A stretch of DNA of 64,000 nt, from NCBI GenBank assembly GCA_012959995.1, contig DUCC01000026.1:124001-188000 (forward strand). Reading direction: 5' to 3'. Below are positions 8,437-16,538 of this stretch, piece after piece. A program made the position numbers and the translations under genes. Positions within the stretch are counted from its first letter, which is position 1. Every line of letters begins with the position of its first letter. The notes below the pieces were generated by a model that had not been told where the DNA came from, ran no database searches, and was given only the letters and a program-made list of their open reading frames with translations. This DNA is from Acidimicrobiia bacterium (GTDB taxonomy: Bacteria; Actinomycetota; Acidimicrobiia; Acidimicrobiales; MedAcidi-G1).

Positions 8437-9332
8437 TACTCCCCAAGAGTGGTGGTGGCCGAGGGTTCGGTGGTGGTGGGGGCGGGCATGCCGTCGTTGC
8501 CTTCGGGGAGCACCAGAAATTCGATGCGCCGGTTGCGGGCTTTGCCGACTTGGGTGACGTTGTCGGCGATGGGGTCGTATTCACCCATGCCGAGAGGCAA
8601 CAACCGTTCGGCATCTATTCCTCGGGCGATGAGTTGAGAGCGCACTGCCTCAGCCCGCAAAGTAGACAGGGTGAGGTTTTCTCCTTCGTCGCCTTCGCTA
8701 TCGGTATGGCCAATAATTTGTACCCGTACCGCAGTGTTGCTGGTTAAAAAAGTAGCGATCATCTCCAAAACGGGTAGAGAATCTTCAGCCAGACGGTCGC
8801 TGCCGCTTTCGAACTGTATGGGGGTATAGGCCGCGGTGGCGCTCAGGCGGGCTTGCAACAGGAGGTCTTCCATAGCGGCGGGTAAGTCGGGTTGTTGCGA
8901 AATGTCGGTTTCAATTTCTACTGGTTCGGGGACAATAAGACGATTGTCTACACCGACGACCCCGTTTTGTGCTTGGGCAACTCGGGTGGCGGCTTCTTTT
9001 AGTTCGGTGGTGGCGATGCGGCCTTCTAAAACAATGGTCCAGTCAATGTTGCGCACTTCTACGGTGGGGAGCCCCGCTTGAACCATGGCGCCTTGCACGG
9101 TGGCGGCTAAACCGAGTTGTTCTTCTTCTGGGTTTTGCCGTCCGTCGGCTCCAAAGGCAATAACTATGAAAAATACCAGCACAACGAGACCGACGAGGAG
9201 TCCTCGGCGTTCGGCTATGAGGTCGCTAAAAAACCCACCACGCCGAGACGGCATTGGTTGGCGCGGGCCACCAAACGCTGGTCCGAAACTTTGTGATCCC
9301 TTTTGGCGTGGGTCGCGCATCCAGTTGTTCAT
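8436..9332 (-). CDS. Membrane-anchored BON + OmpA-family protein
   Basis: 298-residue protein. A Pro/Arg-rich cytoplasmic start is followed by one membrane helix (LVGLVVLVFFIVIAFGA), a BON-like segment (VEVRNIDWTIVLEGRI...VVGVDNRLIV) and a C-terminal OmpA/MotB peptidoglycan-binding domain with IIGHTDSEG and ARNRRIEF. The layout resembles mycobacterial ArfA. It ends in a short Thr-rich tail (PAPTTTEPSATTTLGE). The ATG at 9332 is preferred; an internal ATG at 9320 is possible. It is the first gene of the operon running down to the P450. The likely role is cell-wall attachment or pore-related; the precise function is unknown. Confidence 0.82.
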   Translation of the reverse strand: MNNWMRDPRQKGSQSFGPAFGGPRQPMPSRRGGFFSDLIAERRGLLVGLVVLVFFIVIAFGADGRQNPEEEQLGLAATVQGAMVQAGLPTVEVRNIDWTIVLEGRIATTELKEAATRVAQAQNGVVGVDNRLIVPEPVEIETDISQQPDLPAAMEDLLLQARLSATAAYTPIQFESGSDRLAEDSLPVLEMIATFLTSNTAVRVQIIGHTDSEGDEGENLTLSTLRAEAVRSQLIARGIDAERLLPLGMGEYDPIADNVTQVGKARNRRIEFLVLPEGNDGMPAPTTTEPSATTTLGE

Positions 9333-9404
9333 CGAAACCTTAAGTATTGCTCTCTTGACGGTACACGCCACGGGCCGGCCCGGTTGATCTCTAGACTCAA
9401 GAAC

Positions 9405-10169
9405 ATGTCTGGAGCAGAACGTTTATCGGCCATTCTTTTAGAAAAAGACTGTGCGCCCGGTTTGTGGGCCTCGGTGGAGTCGGGAGAAATGGATCTCTTG
9501 GTACCTGAACTTCCTTTGTTGCTTATGGAGCAAGATCCGATTCATAAGCACAAAGATGTGTTGGCTCACACCATTGCGGTGGTTAATAAAACGGAGCCGG
9601 AGATTACTGTGCGCTTGGGGGCGCTTTTCCACGACATAGCGAAGCCCCGGACCCGGTCGTTTCAACACGGTGGGGTGACTTTTCGTCACCATGAGATTGT
9701 GGGGTCGCGTATGGCAGAGAAACGTTTGAAGGCTTTGGGGTACGAAGAACCTTTGGTGGAACAAGTTGTTGAGCTGGTGCGTTTATCGGGTCGTTTTAAG
9801 GGGTACGCCGATGGCTGGTCAGATACGGCGGTTCGTCGTTATGCCCGTGACGCTGGCCCGTTGTTGGGGAAACTGAATCACATGATTCGTTGCGACTGCA
9901 CCACTCGCAATAAAGCAAAAGCAGCGGGGGTGCAAGCGGCCATGGATGATCTGGAGCACCGCATTGGGGTGTTGGCAGAACAAGACCGTAAGGCAGCCGA
10001 ACGTCCTGGTATTGATGGTGCGGCGGTGATGATTCATCTTGATCTTTCTCCGGGCCCAGAGGTGGGCCAAGCTTTGGCATTTTTGTTGGCGTTAAAACGC
10101 ACCGAGGGCGACCTTGGAACAGAAGAACTGCATGGGCGTCTTGATGCGTGGTGGGCGGAGCAAAACTAA
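9405..10169 (+). CDS. HD-domain protein equal to the C-terminal half of CCA-adding enzyme
   Basis: 254 residues matching the HD phosphohydrolase plus tRNA-binding tail of actinobacterial PcnA, which is about 480 residues long. Visible are HKHKDVLAHT, GALFHDIAKPRTR (HD motif), FRHHEIVG and the late MIRCDCTTRNKAKA. The N-terminal nucleotidyltransferase domain is absent, and the region upstream is occupied by the divergent OmpA-family gene, so this is not a mis-called start. The expected activity is metal-dependent phosphohydrolase, on an unknown substrate. The start is ATG at 9405. Confidence 0.82.
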   Translation: MSGAERLSAILLEKDCAPGLWASVESGEMDLLVPELPLLLMEQDPIHKHKDVLAHTIAVVNKTEPEITVRLGALFHDIAKPRTRSFQHGGVTFRHHEIVGSRMAEKRLKALGYEEPLVEQVVELVRLSGRFKGYADGWSDTAVRRYARDAGPLLGKLNHMIRCDCTTRNKAKAAGVQAAMDDLEHRIGVLAEQDRKAAERPGIDGAAVMIHLDLSPGPEVGQALAFLLALKRTEGDLGTEELHGRLDAWWAEQN

Positions 10170-10213
10170 ACGCCGATAAGCGCCACGGTAACGAAGTGGG
10201 CCATGATGGAGAG

Positions 10214-12766
10214 ATGAGTGAACGCACTGATTCTTTATTAACCGCTTTGACTTTGGAAGAGAAAGTTTCCCTCATGACGGGGGAAGGCTTGTGGCATGGC
10301 CATGGGGTCAAACGCCTGGGTATTCCGGGTTTGAAGGTGAGCGATGGCCCCAATGGGGCGCGTGGGTCTGGCTTGTTGGGTACGGGTATTCCTGCTTTGT
10401 GTATCCCGTGTGGCTCGGCGTTGGGCGCTACCTGGAACCCCATGCTGGTTGAACAATTGGGTGAAGTTTTGGCGCTCGAAACCCACGCTCGGGCTTGCCA
10501 TGTGTTGCTGGCTCCTACGGTAAACATTCATCGGACTCCTTTGGGGGGTCGTAATTTTGAGTGCTATGCCGAAGACCCGTACCTGACTGGCCGTATAGCG
10601 GTGGGGTTTATTCGGGGCGTGCAAGGGGGTGGCGTGGGCACCACTATTAAGCATTTTGTGGCTAACGATTCTGAGTTTGAGCGCCACAGTATTGATGTGC
10701 AGGTGCCAGAGCGGGCCTTGCGGGAGATCTATTTACGGCCTTTCGAGATGGCGGTCGCGGAGGCTGAGCCTTGGGGAATCATGTCGGCTTATAACCAGAT
10801 TAATGGGGAGTTTGCTGGGGAAAATAGTCGGCTACTTTCTGAAATTTTACGTAAAGAGTGGGGCTTCACGGGGGTGGTGGTCACCGATTGGTATGCGGCA
10901 AAGTCCACGGTGGCTATGGCTCATGCAGGGTTGGATTTAGAGATGCCTGGGCCAGGGATTTTTTATGGTGAAAAATTGGTGGCTGCCGTCCAGTCTGGCG
11001 AGGTACAAGAGTCGGTACTTGATGAAGCGGTGCAGCGTTTGCTTTTGTTGTTGGAACGCACCAATGCTTTTGAAAACCCGTTGGACCAACCCGAGGCAGA
11101 ACTTGAGGTACCGGCGCACCGGGCCTTAGCGCGACGGGCGGCTACCGAAGCCATGGTGTTGCTGAAAAATGATGACGTGTTGCCGCTTGATATGACGACT
11201 ATTTCTTCTCTGGCGGTGATTGGCCCGAATGCAGCAACGGCCATGTTGATGGGCGGTGGTTCGGCGGCGCTGGTGCCTCAGCGTGCGGTTACTCCGTTGG
11301 AGGCTTTGCAGACCCGTTTGGATGGTCGCTGCAGGGTACGTCACGAGGTGGGGGCGGTGACCGATCGCTCTACGCGGCCGGTGCCTCGACGGTTGTTGGT
11401 TGGTTCCGATGGCTCGCCGGGGTTTGAGGTCAAGTACTACAACGGCACCAATTGGGAGGGCGACCCGTATGTGGTTGCTGCGGGCAAAGGGGGCCGGTTG
11501 CTTACTCCGGAGGACCAGTCGGGTTCAGAGGAACCGGGGGTGTTTTCGTTTCGGGCGGTGGGGCAACTTACTGCTGAGTTGGATGGACCGCATGTGGTCA
11601 CGCTTATTCAGGCTGGTGATGCGCGGGTGTTTATCAACGGCCAGGTGGTGCTCGATGGGGTGACGGAAACCTTGCCTCGGGGGGAAGCTTTTTTTGGTCG
11701 AGGCAGTATTGAGATTGAAGCCACCGTAGAGCTGACCGCTGGGCAGCCGGTGGAGATGGTGGTGGAGTTCGCTAGCGATAAGGGCTCTTTTTTACAGGGC
11801 GTGCAGGTTGGTTTGCGGCCCCCTCTGGTGGATGATTTGATGGAACGAGCGGTGGCCGTGGCTCAAGAGTGTGATGCCGTGGTGTTGGTGGTGGGTACGA
11901 ACCTTGATTGGGAAACCGAAGGCCGGGACCGCGAGTTTATGGAACTCCCGGGGGCTCAACCTGAGTTGATTCGGCGGGTGTGTGCAGCTAACCCCAATAC
12001 TGTGGTGGTGCTTAATACGGGTTCGGCGGTGACCACCGACTGGGCGGAGGATGCCCCGGCGGTGCTGCAAACCTGGTTTGGTGGCCAAGAGATGTCTGAG
12101 GCTTTGGTTGATGTGTTGGTGGGAGATAACGAGCCATCGGGTCGGCTGCCTAACTCGTGGCCTCACCGGTTGGAAGACACTCCGGCATTTTTGAACTATC
12201 CAGGTGAGGCCGGGGTAGTGCGTTACGGCGAAGGGGTGTTTGTGGGGTACCGCTGGTACCAAGCGAGAGACGTGCCGGTGGCTTTTCCGTTTGGGCATGG
12301 TTTGGGCTATACCGAATTTTCTTGGGGTGAAGCGGCATTGGGCAATACGATTTCTTTGGCCGATCTTGAAGCGGGTGCTTCGTTAACCGTGACGGTGCCC
12401 GTAACTAATGTTGGGGAGCGCCCGGGTTTTGAGGTGGTGCAGTGTTATGTGGCCTCGCAAGATCCTGAGTTGGCTCGCCCGCCGCAGGAACTCAAAGCTT
12501 TTGCCAAAGTGTGGTTAGCCCCCGGTGAAACAACCGAGGTGGCTTTGGTGTTGGATCACCGGGCGTTTGCTTATTACGACCCGGGTGACCCTACTTATGC
12601 TGAGCGTAATCATCGGGTACCGGTGGCTACTGGTGGGCATCATCGTGGGCATCGGGGTCAGCATGGTTGGTTTGTTGACCTCGGGGTTCATGAGATTCGT
12701 TTGGCTGTTTCGTCGGCGGTGGTTCGTCAAACTTTGACAGTGGACTTCGCGGGCTCTGAGGGTTAG
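10214..12766 (+). CDS. Glycoside hydrolase family 3 beta-glucosidase with PA14 insert
   Basis: 850-residue GH3 enzyme, probably a beta-glucosidase. The N-terminal TIM barrel has KVSDGPNGARG and the nucleophile Asp225 in VVVTDWYA. It is followed by the alpha/beta sandwich, a PA14 module (about residues 393-535) that usually shapes substrate choice, and a C-terminal fibronectin III-like domain (PVTNVGERPGFEVVQCYV). There is no signal peptide, so it should act on imported oligosaccharides or glycosides. The ATG at 10214 follows a GGAGAG-like ribosome site. It lies 44 bases after the HD gene. Confidence 0.92.
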   Translation: MSERTDSLLTALTLEEKVSLMTGEGLWHGHGVKRLGIPGLKVSDGPNGARGSGLLGTGIPALCIPCGSALGATWNPMLVEQLGEVLALETHARACHVLLAPTVNIHRTPLGGRNFECYAEDPYLTGRIAVGFIRGVQGGGVGTTIKHFVANDSEFERHSIDVQVPERALREIYLRPFEMAVAEAEPWGIMSAYNQINGEFAGENSRLLSEILRKEWGFTGVVVTDWYAAKSTVAMAHAGLDLEMPGPGIFYGEKLVAAVQSGEVQESVLDEAVQRLLLLLERTNAFENPLDQPEAELEVPAHRALARRAATEAMVLLKNDDVLPLDMTTISSLAVIGPNAATAMLMGGGSAALVPQRAVTPLEALQTRLDGRCRVRHEVGAVTDRSTRPVPRRLLVGSDGSPGFEVKYYNGTNWEGDPYVVAAGKGGRLLTPEDQSGSEEPGVFSFRAVGQLTAELDGPHVVTLIQAGDARVFINGQVVLDGVTETLPRGEAFFGRGSIEIEATVELTAGQPVEMVVEFASDKGSFLQGVQVGLRPPLVDDLMERAVAVAQECDAVVLVVGTNLDWETEGRDREFMELPGAQPELIRRVCAANPNTVVVLNTGSAVTTDWAEDAPAVLQTWFGGQEMSEALVDVLVGDNEPSGRLPNSWPHRLEDTPAFLNYPGEAGVVRYGEGVFVGYRWYQARDVPVAFPFGHGLGYTEFSWGEAALGNTISLADLEAGASLTVTVPVTNVGERPGFEVVQCYVASQDPELARPPQELKAFAKVWLAPGETTEVALVLDHRAFAYYDPGDPTYAERNHRVPVATGGHHRGHRGQHGWFVDLGVHEIRLAVSSAVVRQTLTVDFAGSEG

Positions 12767-12783
12767 TCTTTCAGTGATAACCA

Positions 12784-12895
12784 AACCGGGGAGCTCGGGC
12801 CTTGTGCCGGGCTGAGAGGGCAGAGGCTGTGGCGAGGCTGCAGGGGTACTGCCGACCCGCTAAACCTGAACTGGGTAATGCCAGCGGAGGGAGCG
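12784..12895 (+). promoter_or_regulatory. TPP riboswitch (THI element) upstream of thiBPQ
   Basis: The conserved aptamer blocks are present in order: CGGGGAGC near the 5' end, GGGCTGAGAGGG at about 12810, CCGACCCGCTAAACCTGAACTGGGT, and the 3' AATGCCAGCGGAGGGA. The GGAGG at 12886-12890 is both the aptamer's 3' strand and the ribosome site of thiB, whose ATG is at 12899. Ligand binding should therefore hide the Shine-Dalgarno sequence directly. No separate terminator hairpin is seen. Confidence 0.94.
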
Positions 12896-12898
12896 CTC

Positions 12899-13945
12899 AT
12901 GAAACGTCTCATTTCTTTTTTCTTACTGGCTGGGTTAACGCTGGTGGCCTGTGGTGAAGAAGCATCTCAGCCCGTGCCGGAAGGTATCGATGGTCAAACT
13001 ATTACCTTGCTAACTCACGGTTCTTTCTGGGTTTCTGAAGGAACCTTGCAGGCTTTCACTGATCAAACCGGAGTGCAGGTGGAGTTGTTGGAGGGCGGTG
13101 ATGCGGGTGAAATGGTTGCTTCCGCTATTTTGACGGCTGGCAACCCGGTGGCCGATGTACTTTATGGTGTTGACAACACGTTTTTGCAAAGGGCGTTAGA
13201 TGCCGATTTGTTCGAACCGTATGCGTCTCCGGCGTTAAGTAACGTCCCTTCGGCCTTGCAACTCGATGGCCAGCACCGGGTGACCCCTATTGATTTTGGT
13301 GATGTGTGTATCAACTATTGGGGTGATCGGTTTGACGAGACGTTGCCTCCGCCGGATTCCCTCGATGATTTGATTGATTCTCGTTACGCCGGTCAACTGG
13401 TGGTACAAAATCCGGAGACTTCTTCGCCGGGTCTGGCTTTTCTGTTGGCCACCATTGCCGAATATGGCGATGGGTGGGAAGAATATTGGGCGTCTTTGCG
13501 ACGTAACGAGGTAGCGGTTACCACCGGTTGGGAGGAGGCCTACTATGGCCAGTTTGTTTCGGGTGGCGGTGACCGACCGTTGGTGGTTTCCTATGCTTCG
13601 AGCCCTCCGGCTGAGTTTATTTATGCCGATCCTCCAGTTGTGTCTCCGCCCACCGGGGTGTTGCTGGATACTTGTTTTCGACAAATTGAGTTTGCCGGGG
13701 TACTAAAGGGCACGCCTCATCAAGCGGCTGCCCAAGCACTTATTGACTTCATGTTGTCGGATACTTTTCAAGAGGATATTCCTTTGAACATGTTTGTTTT
13801 TCCTGCTTCTCAGACGGCGGCTTTGCCGGAAGCTTTTGTGAACTTTGCTCGTTTGGCAGAGGACCCGTATCAGCTTTCGCCGGCCGACATTGAGGCTCAC
13901 CGCAATGAGTGGACTGAACGTTGGACACAGATCGTTTTACGTTGA
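12899..13945 (+). CDS. thiB: Thiamine ABC transporter substrate-binding lipoprotein ThiB
   Basis: 348-residue periplasmic-type binding protein tethered as a lipoprotein (signal peptide with LTLVAC lipobox). It captures thiamine or its phosphates for the ThiPQ importer. It has the type II binding fold of the iron/thiamine subgroup: TLLTHGSFWVSEG, VADVLYGVDNTFL, DFGDVCINYWGD. The first in-frame ATG (12878) lies inside the riboswitch, so the ATG at 12899 with GGAGG 8 bases upstream is the start. The TPP riboswitch is the main reason to call thiamine rather than iron as substrate. Confidence 0.9.
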   Translation: MKRLISFFLLAGLTLVACGEEASQPVPEGIDGQTITLLTHGSFWVSEGTLQAFTDQTGVQVELLEGGDAGEMVASAILTAGNPVADVLYGVDNTFLQRALDADLFEPYASPALSNVPSALQLDGQHRVTPIDFGDVCINYWGDRFDETLPPPDSLDDLIDSRYAGQLVVQNPETSSPGLAFLLATIAEYGDGWEEYWASLRRNEVAVTTGWEEAYYGQFVSGGGDRPLVVSYASSPPAEFIYADPPVVSPPTGVLLDTCFRQIEFAGVLKGTPHQAAAQALIDFMLSDTFQEDIPLNMFVFPASQTAALPEAFVNFARLAEDPYQLSPADIEAHRNEWTERWTQIVLR

Positions 13946-15552
13946 TGACCTTGCGCCGCCTCGCTTGGCCTGTGGTGGTACTGGTTCCTGTCGCCTTTTT
14001 GGGAGTGTTTTTTCTTTGGCCGGTGGCCAATATTTTGGTGAGAGGTTTTACTGGGGAGCGCCTTTGGGGCTTGCTTCGTGATGCGGTGTTTTGGCGGGTT
14101 TTGTGGTTCACGGTGTGGCAAGCGGCGGCTTCAACGGTGCTTGCTCTAGTTTTGGCTTTGCCGGGGGCGCATTTGTTGGCTCGCTTTCATTTTCGGGGGC
14201 GTTCTTTGTTGCGGGCTTTGGCTACGGTGCCGTTTGTTATGCCTACGGTGGTGGTGGCGGGTGCGTTCACTGCATTGTTTGAGCAGTTTGGGTTAAACGA
14301 TGGGGCGTTTCGTATGCGTCACACGGTGTGGGCGTTGTTGGCCGCTCACGTATTTTTTAACTTAGCGATTGTTTTGCGTACCGTGGGGTCTTATTGGGAG
14401 GGTCTTGATGGTCGGGTTGAGGACCAGGCTCGGTTGTTGGGTGCTCGTCCGGGTCAAGTTTTTCTTCGGGTGACTTTGCCTCGTTTGGCGCCGGCGGTGG
14501 CTTCGGCCGCTTCGGTGGTTTTTCTTTTTTGTTTTACTTCGTTTGGGGTGATTTTACTTTTGGGTGGGCCTACCCGGGCGACGTTGGAAACAGAAATTTG
14601 GCGTCATGCGGTGTGGCGGGGCGATATGGCGTCGGCGTCGGCTTTGGCGGTGGTGCAGTTGGGGGCGGTGATGTCTTTGGTGTTGGTTAGTAACTTTTTG
14701 CAGCGTCGTCGGGGTGGCCGGGAGCAAACTCGTCTTGTTTCTCGTCCGGTGCCTTCTCGACGGTTGTTGGGAGCCAACTTGGGGTTGTTGTTGGTGGCGC
14801 TTGGGCTTCCGATGTTGGTGCTGGTGGAGCGGTCGCTGGCTACTGGTTACGGGTATTCGCTGGGCAACTACCGGGCGCTGACTGATCGGGTGACGTTACT
14901 TCCGGTTTCGGCCATGACTGCTTTGGGTAATTCGTTGCTTTTTGCTGTGGTGGCTACGGCGTTGGCTGTGGTGGTAGGTGGTTTTGCTTCGTTGGTGGTG
15001 GTGTATGGCCGCCGTTCTCTGAGTCATTTTTTTGATTTCGGCATGATGTTGCCTTTAGGGGTCTCGGCGGTGACTTTGGGTTTCGGCATGTTGGTGGCTC
15101 TTGATGCCCCTCCGTTGGATTTTCGGTCGTGGCGTTGGTTGGTGCCGGTGGCTCATGCTTTGATTGGTATTCCTTTTGTCTTGCGTACGGTGGTGCCTAC
15201 TTTGCGTCGTATTGACCCCAAGGTGCGGGAGGCTGCCCGGTTGTTAGGTGCTTCGTCTTTTCAGGTGGGTCGTTTGGTGGATTTTCCTTTGGCGGGTCGG
15301 GCTTTGGCGGTGGGGGCGGCTTTTGCTTTTGCTGTTTCGGTGGGGGAGTTTGGGGCGACTTCTTTTTTGCCTCGCCATCCCGACCGTTTGACGGCGCCCT
15401 TGGCTCTTTTTCGGTTGTTGGGTACCCCGGGTGACGTGTTGCGGGGCCAGGCCATGGCTTTGGCGGTGGTTCTTATGGTGTTGACCGGTTTGGCGGTGCT
15501 GGTGATTGAAGGGCGTCCCCGTGGTCGAGGCGTGGTACGGGGTGATTTCTAA
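13945..15552 (+). CDS. thiP: Thiamine ABC transporter permease ThiP
   Basis: 535-residue inner-membrane permease made of two fused BPD_transp_1 halves, about twelve membrane helices in all. Each half has an EAA-type loop contacting the ATPase: EDQARLLGARPGQVF in the first and REAARLLGASSFQVG in the second. The ATG at 13945 overlaps the thiB stop (TGATG). Its length equals that of E. coli ThiP. The coding strand is strikingly G+T rich. Confidence 0.9.
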   Translation: MTLRRLAWPVVVLVPVAFLGVFFLWPVANILVRGFTGERLWGLLRDAVFWRVLWFTVWQAAASTVLALVLALPGAHLLARFHFRGRSLLRALATVPFVMPTVVVAGAFTALFEQFGLNDGAFRMRHTVWALLAAHVFFNLAIVLRTVGSYWEGLDGRVEDQARLLGARPGQVFLRVTLPRLAPAVASAASVVFLFCFTSFGVILLLGGPTRATLETEIWRHAVWRGDMASASALAVVQLGAVMSLVLVSNFLQRRRGGREQTRLVSRPVPSRRLLGANLGLLLVALGLPMLVLVERSLATGYGYSLGNYRALTDRVTLLPVSAMTALGNSLLFAVVATALAVVVGGFASLVVVYGRRSLSHFFDFGMMLPLGVSAVTLGFGMLVALDAPPLDFRSWRWLVPVAHALIGIPFVLRTVVPTLRRIDPKVREAARLLGASSFQVGRLVDFPLAGRALAVGAAFAFAVSVGEFGATSFLPRHPDRLTAPLALFRLLGTPGDVLRGQAMALAVVLMVLTGLAVLVIEGRPRGRGVVRGDF

Positions 15553-16538
15553 TGCTGCGTCTTGAGGGAGTCAGCGTGTGTTTTGGTCGAAATCATGTGC
15601 TGAATCAAGTCGATTTGTCGGTGGCGGCGGGGGAAGTGTTGGTGTTGTTGGGTCCTTCGGGGTGCGGTAAGTCCACCTTGTTGCGCACCATTGCTGGGTT
15701 AGAAACGCCTAGCGAAGGCCAATTATTTTGGGGGGCGCAAGATTTAACCGGTTTGCCGGCGCATCAACGGGGTTTTGGCATGATGTTTCAAGATCATGCT
15801 TTGTTTGGCCATTTGTCGGTAGCCGACAACGTGGCTTTTGGTTTGCGTATTGCTGGTTGGGGGGCCGAACTGCGTCAGAAAAAGGTTGCTGAGTTGATGG
15901 CTTTAGTCGGTTTGGTCGGTTTTGAAGGCCGCTCGGTTGACGCTTTGTCGGGCGGGGAGGCTCAGCGGGTGGCTTTGGCTCGCTCTTTGGCTCCGGATCC
16001 TCGTTTGTTGATGCTGGATGAGCCGTTGGCTTCGTTGGATCGTGCTTTGCGGGATCGGCTGGTCAGCGACTTGGGCCAGCTTTTGCGTGAGTTGGGCCAG
16101 TCGGCTATTTACGTTACGCACGATCATGGTGAGGCGTTTGCTTTAGCGGATCGCATTGCGGTGATGGATGGTGGCCAGATTGCTCGTTGTGGCCGGCCGG
16201 TTGAGGTTTGGGCTGATCCGCGGACGGAAGCGGTGGCTCGCAGCATTGGTCATCAAAATATTTTGTCGCTTGATGATCAAGGCCATTGTGTGTTGGGGCG
16301 GTTGGGTGGCCAGGCTGGTTTGGTGTTGGTGCGTTCCGATGGCTTGCGTTTGGCGCCTACTGGGGTGGCGGCTCGGGTAGTTGGGTCGGTGTTTTCGCAA
16401 GGCCGCTACGATCTTCAAGTTGAAGCCGGTGGTCAACTTTTGCAGTTAAGCGCTGTTGAGTCGGTGGGTCTTGGCGACTTGGTGTATTTGGCTTGGTCTG
16501 ATGATGCGGTGGTGCCGTTGAGGTCTTCGACTACTTAG
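15552..16538 (+). CDS. thiQ: Thiamine ABC transporter ATP-binding protein ThiQ
   Basis: 328-residue ABC ATPase energising ThiBP. Walker A GPSGCGKST, Q-loop MMFQDHALF, signature LSGGEAQR, Walker B LLMLDEP and H-loop THDH are all intact. The C-terminal 100 residues form a TOBE-like extension, making it longer than E. coli ThiQ (about 230) and closer to FbpC/PotA types. Its ATG shares a base with the thiP stop (TAATG). Its end overlaps the convergent acyl-CoA ligase gene by four bases. Confidence 0.88.
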   Translation: MLRLEGVSVCFGRNHVLNQVDLSVAAGEVLVLLGPSGCGKSTLLRTIAGLETPSEGQLFWGAQDLTGLPAHQRGFGMMFQDHALFGHLSVADNVAFGLRIAGWGAELRQKKVAELMALVGLVGFEGRSVDALSGGEAQRVALARSLAPDPRLLMLDEPLASLDRALRDRLVSDLGQLLRELGQSAIYVTHDHGEAFALADRIAVMDGGQIARCGRPVEVWADPRTEAVARSIGHQNILSLDDQGHCVLGRLGGQAGLVLVRSDGLRLAPTGVAARVVGSVFSQGRYDLQVEAGGQLLQLSAVESVGLGDLVYLAWSDDAVVPLRSSTT

